From Ruminococcaceae bacterium UBA6364 (GTDB lineage Bacteria > Bacillota > Clostridia > Oscillospirales > Acutalibacteraceae), in contig DJRI01000051.1 in assembly GCA_002440045.1 (NCBI GenBank), positions 1 through 15,675 of the forward strand: a stretch of DNA of 15,675 nt, in the 5' to 3' direction. Each line of letters starts with the position of its first letter. The stretch's first letter is position 1. This document shows positions 14,274 to 15,675 of the stretch, piece after piece. The translations under genes were made by a program, and so were the position numbers. The notes below the pieces were generated by a model. The model worked only from the letters and a program-made list of their open reading frames with translations. It was not told the origin of the DNA and searched no databases.

Positions 14274-15524
14274 TTATTTTATCACATCACACAAGGCTGT
14301 AATTTCTTTTTTGGAATTTTCATTCGAGTTTTCGCCGAATATATATGAGCACGAGAACAAAGCGTAGCCTTTATAGCCGTTTTTTTGCAGGATTTTATAC
14401 TGCCTTGAAAGAATATCGCTGTTTTCTACCCATTCGCTTTTGCCGCCGCCCGCGTTATCGTCGGGCTTCGCGGATTTATATAAAGCAAGGCCGCAATAAA
14501 GCGCAACGTTCTTATTTTCGGCAATTTTCGCCCATTCTTCGGCTGTTTTTTCAAACGGCATAGTACTGTTTTCAAAGCCGTAATATATCTGCGGCATTAT
14601 GTAGTCGATATAGCCGTCGTCCTTACACCACAAAGAAACATCCGCATACACCGTGTTTTCGTTGTAATCGAGCTTTGCCGACGGGCTTATTCCGAAAGAA
14701 AGCGACTCGTCGTAAGACTTTATAAGCGAATAAACGGAGGAGACAAACTCTGAAACGTTATTTCGTCTGTATTGCTCTAAAGTCAGCGTTCCACCCGATT
14801 TTACATAAGTTTCATACATATCTTTATCGTCCGAAAAATCGCACGGCGGATAAAAATAATCGTCAAACTGAACGCCTTTTATGTCATAGTTTGAAACTAA
14901 CTCTCTTATTCCGTCAAGCAAAAGCTTTACGACTCTGTCGCTTGCGGGATTGTAATATATGCCGCTTTCGCATATTATAAGCGCCGATTTATCTTCCGAA
15001 TAAAGCTTTTGCGCGGGGTGGTCAGAAGAAATATCCGTTATATCTTTTCCGTATGAAATGCGAAACGGGTTTACCCATGCGTGCACGTCAATGTTAAATT
15101 CTTTGGCGCACTCAATAAAAACTTTAAGCGGGTCAAAGTCGGGCTTTTGACCGTCACTGCCGACTATGTATTTTGAAACGGGAAAGTTGTCCGAAAAATA
15201 GAGAGAATCGGAAAACGCGCGCGCCTGATAAAACACCGTGTTCACACTGTATTTATCCAACGCCGCAAGAAGCGCCGTTAAAGACGCACGGTATTCGCTT
15301 TCGCTTTTTCCCGAGCAAAGCTTTGAAATTTCATAATATGTAAGCCACGCGCCGCGAAGCTCACGCGTGTTCCTGTTAATAAAAACCGCGCTCTCTTTCG
15401 CCTCGCCGCTTTCGCCTGCATTGTTTAAATCGCCTTTGCCGCCGTTTCTAACGCCGAAATACACGGCAAAGCCCGATGCCAAAAGCGCTATAACGCATAT
15501 AACCGCAAAAAATTTTTTATTCAT
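14274..15524 (-). CDS. GHL10/DUF187 family glycoside hydrolase-like protein (YngK-like), membrane-anchored or secreted
   Basis: With the ATG at 15522-15524 the protein has 416 residues. An N-terminal hydrophobic segment (FFAVICVIALLASGFAVYFG) acts as a signal anchor or uncleaved signal; no lipobox Cys is seen. A low-complexity linker follows, then a TIM-barrel GHL10 domain with ELRGAWLTYYE, NTVFYQARAFSDSLY, DVHAWVNPFR, GVQFDDYFYPP, FGISPSAK and YIDYIMPQIYYGF. The candidate catalytic acids are the two Asp of QFDDYF. Homologues such as B. subtilis YngK are linked to cell-wall or polysaccharide hydrolysis without a well-defined substrate. A second ATG at 15543-15545 adds seven residues (MLNGGVC) but has no SD; the chosen start has only a weak GGCGGTG upstream. 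It is followed after 35 nt by the glucosaminidase gene, suggesting joint peptidoglycan remodelling. Confidence 0.88.
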   Translation of the reverse strand: MNKKFFAVICVIALLASGFAVYFGVRNGGKGDLNNAGESGEAKESAVFINRNTRELRGAWLTYYEISKLCSGKSESEYRASLTALLAALDKYSVNTVFYQARAFSDSLYFSDNFPVSKYIVGSDGQKPDFDPLKVFIECAKEFNIDVHAWVNPFRISYGKDITDISSDHPAQKLYSEDKSALIICESGIYYNPASDRVVKLLLDGIRELVSNYDIKGVQFDDYFYPPCDFSDDKDMYETYVKSGGTLTLEQYRRNNVSEFVSSVYSLIKSYDESLSFGISPSAKLDYNENTVYADVSLWCKDDGYIDYIMPQIYYGFENSTMPFEKTAEEWAKIAENKNVALYCGLALYKSAKPDDNAGGGKSEWVENSDILSRQYKILQKNGYKGYALFSCSYIFGENSNENSKKEITALCDVIK

Positions 15525-15563
15525 ACAAACACCGCCGTTAAGCATAAGATGGTTGAACCCGGT

Positions 15564-15675
15564 CGCCCTAAAAGCTTTATTTTCCGTATCCTCGGGCGTT
15601 TTTCTCCTTGCAATACGAAAGTATTGCTTTGTCGAAGAAACACCCGATTATGTAAAAACTAAAGCTTTTAGGGTG
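15564..15675. repeat. Nested inverted-repeat element (long cruciform or structured RNA), cut by the window end
   Basis: The outer arms CCCTAAAAGCTTTA (15566-15579) and TAAAGCTTTTAGGG (15660-15673) are perfect 14-bp inverted repeats. Inside, 15592-15603 pairs imperfectly with 15636-15647 (TCGGG/CCCGA core). At the centre GCAATAC (15610-15616) and GTATTGC (15621-15627) enclose a GAAA tetraloop. Together they make one long interrupted hairpin of about 110 nt lying upstream of the GHL10-like gene. No ORF is present. It could be a MITE-like repeat, a structured RNA or a 5' regulatory region. A TTTGTCGAA sequence (15628-15636) within it matches the Spo0A box. Positions 15525-15563 show no clear feature. 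Confidence 0.65.

Noticed and set aside
15525..15663. Sigma-A promoter for the GHL10-like gene
   Set aside because: The best pair, TTGCAA with GATACG, has a poor -10 and lies inside the hairpin element. No convincing promoter could be assigned.

Overview
The window looks like a chromosomal segment of an endospore-forming member of the Bacillota, most likely an uncultured gut-type member of the class Clostridia. The main evidence is an adjacent spoIIGA-sigE pair with very recognisable proteins, strong purine-rich Shine-Dalgarno (SD) sites, moderate GC content with A/T-rich sigma-A-type promoters, and clostridial versions of the cell-wall enzymes. The lineage below class level is inference. There are no rRNA, tRNA, CRISPR, phage or transposase genes.

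Layout from left to right. Positions 1-151 are non-coding: three short GC-rich hairpins and a heptamer tandem repeat. Positions 152-3906 (minus) form a two-gene unit, a GH38 alpha-mannosidase followed by a YfbR-type HD 5'-deoxynucleotidase. A 275-bp divergent intergenic region with one promoter per direction separates it from a plus-strand operon at 4182-8015: IMP dehydrogenase (guaB), a PepD-type M20 dipeptidase and an EamA/DMT transporter. That operon ends at a perfect 16-bp bidirectional terminator facing a minus-strand HSL-type esterase (8082-9005) with its own promoter. Next come sigE and spoIIGA (9077-10679, minus), overlapping by 14 nt, behind a promoter with the wide spacing and tandem boxes expected of Spo0A control. 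Divergent from it is nagA (10820-11983, plus), ending in a hairpin terminator. The right end (12070-15524, minus) carries a GHL10/YngK-like secreted hydrolase followed by a large secreted glucosaminidase with dockerin, SH3b and FN3 domains. Positions 15564-15675 hold a nested inverted-repeat element that runs to the window edge.

Functional themes. The genes cover nucleotide metabolism (guaB, yfbR), glycan and amino-sugar breakdown (GH38, nagA), peptidoglycan remodelling (the GHL10 and glucosaminidase pair, which could supply amino sugars to NagA after further steps) and the mother-cell sporulation switch (SpoIIGA processing pro-sigma-E).

No wholly new system is visible. The observations most worth following are: an IMP dehydrogenase matching the Tritrichomonas foetus enzyme in length and residue numbering; an apparent AUA start codon for spoIIGA with an ideal SD; an SH3b-like domain inserted inside the glucosaminidase catalytic domain of a dockerin-bearing protein; and the structured repeat elements at both edges, which share a 13-mer.
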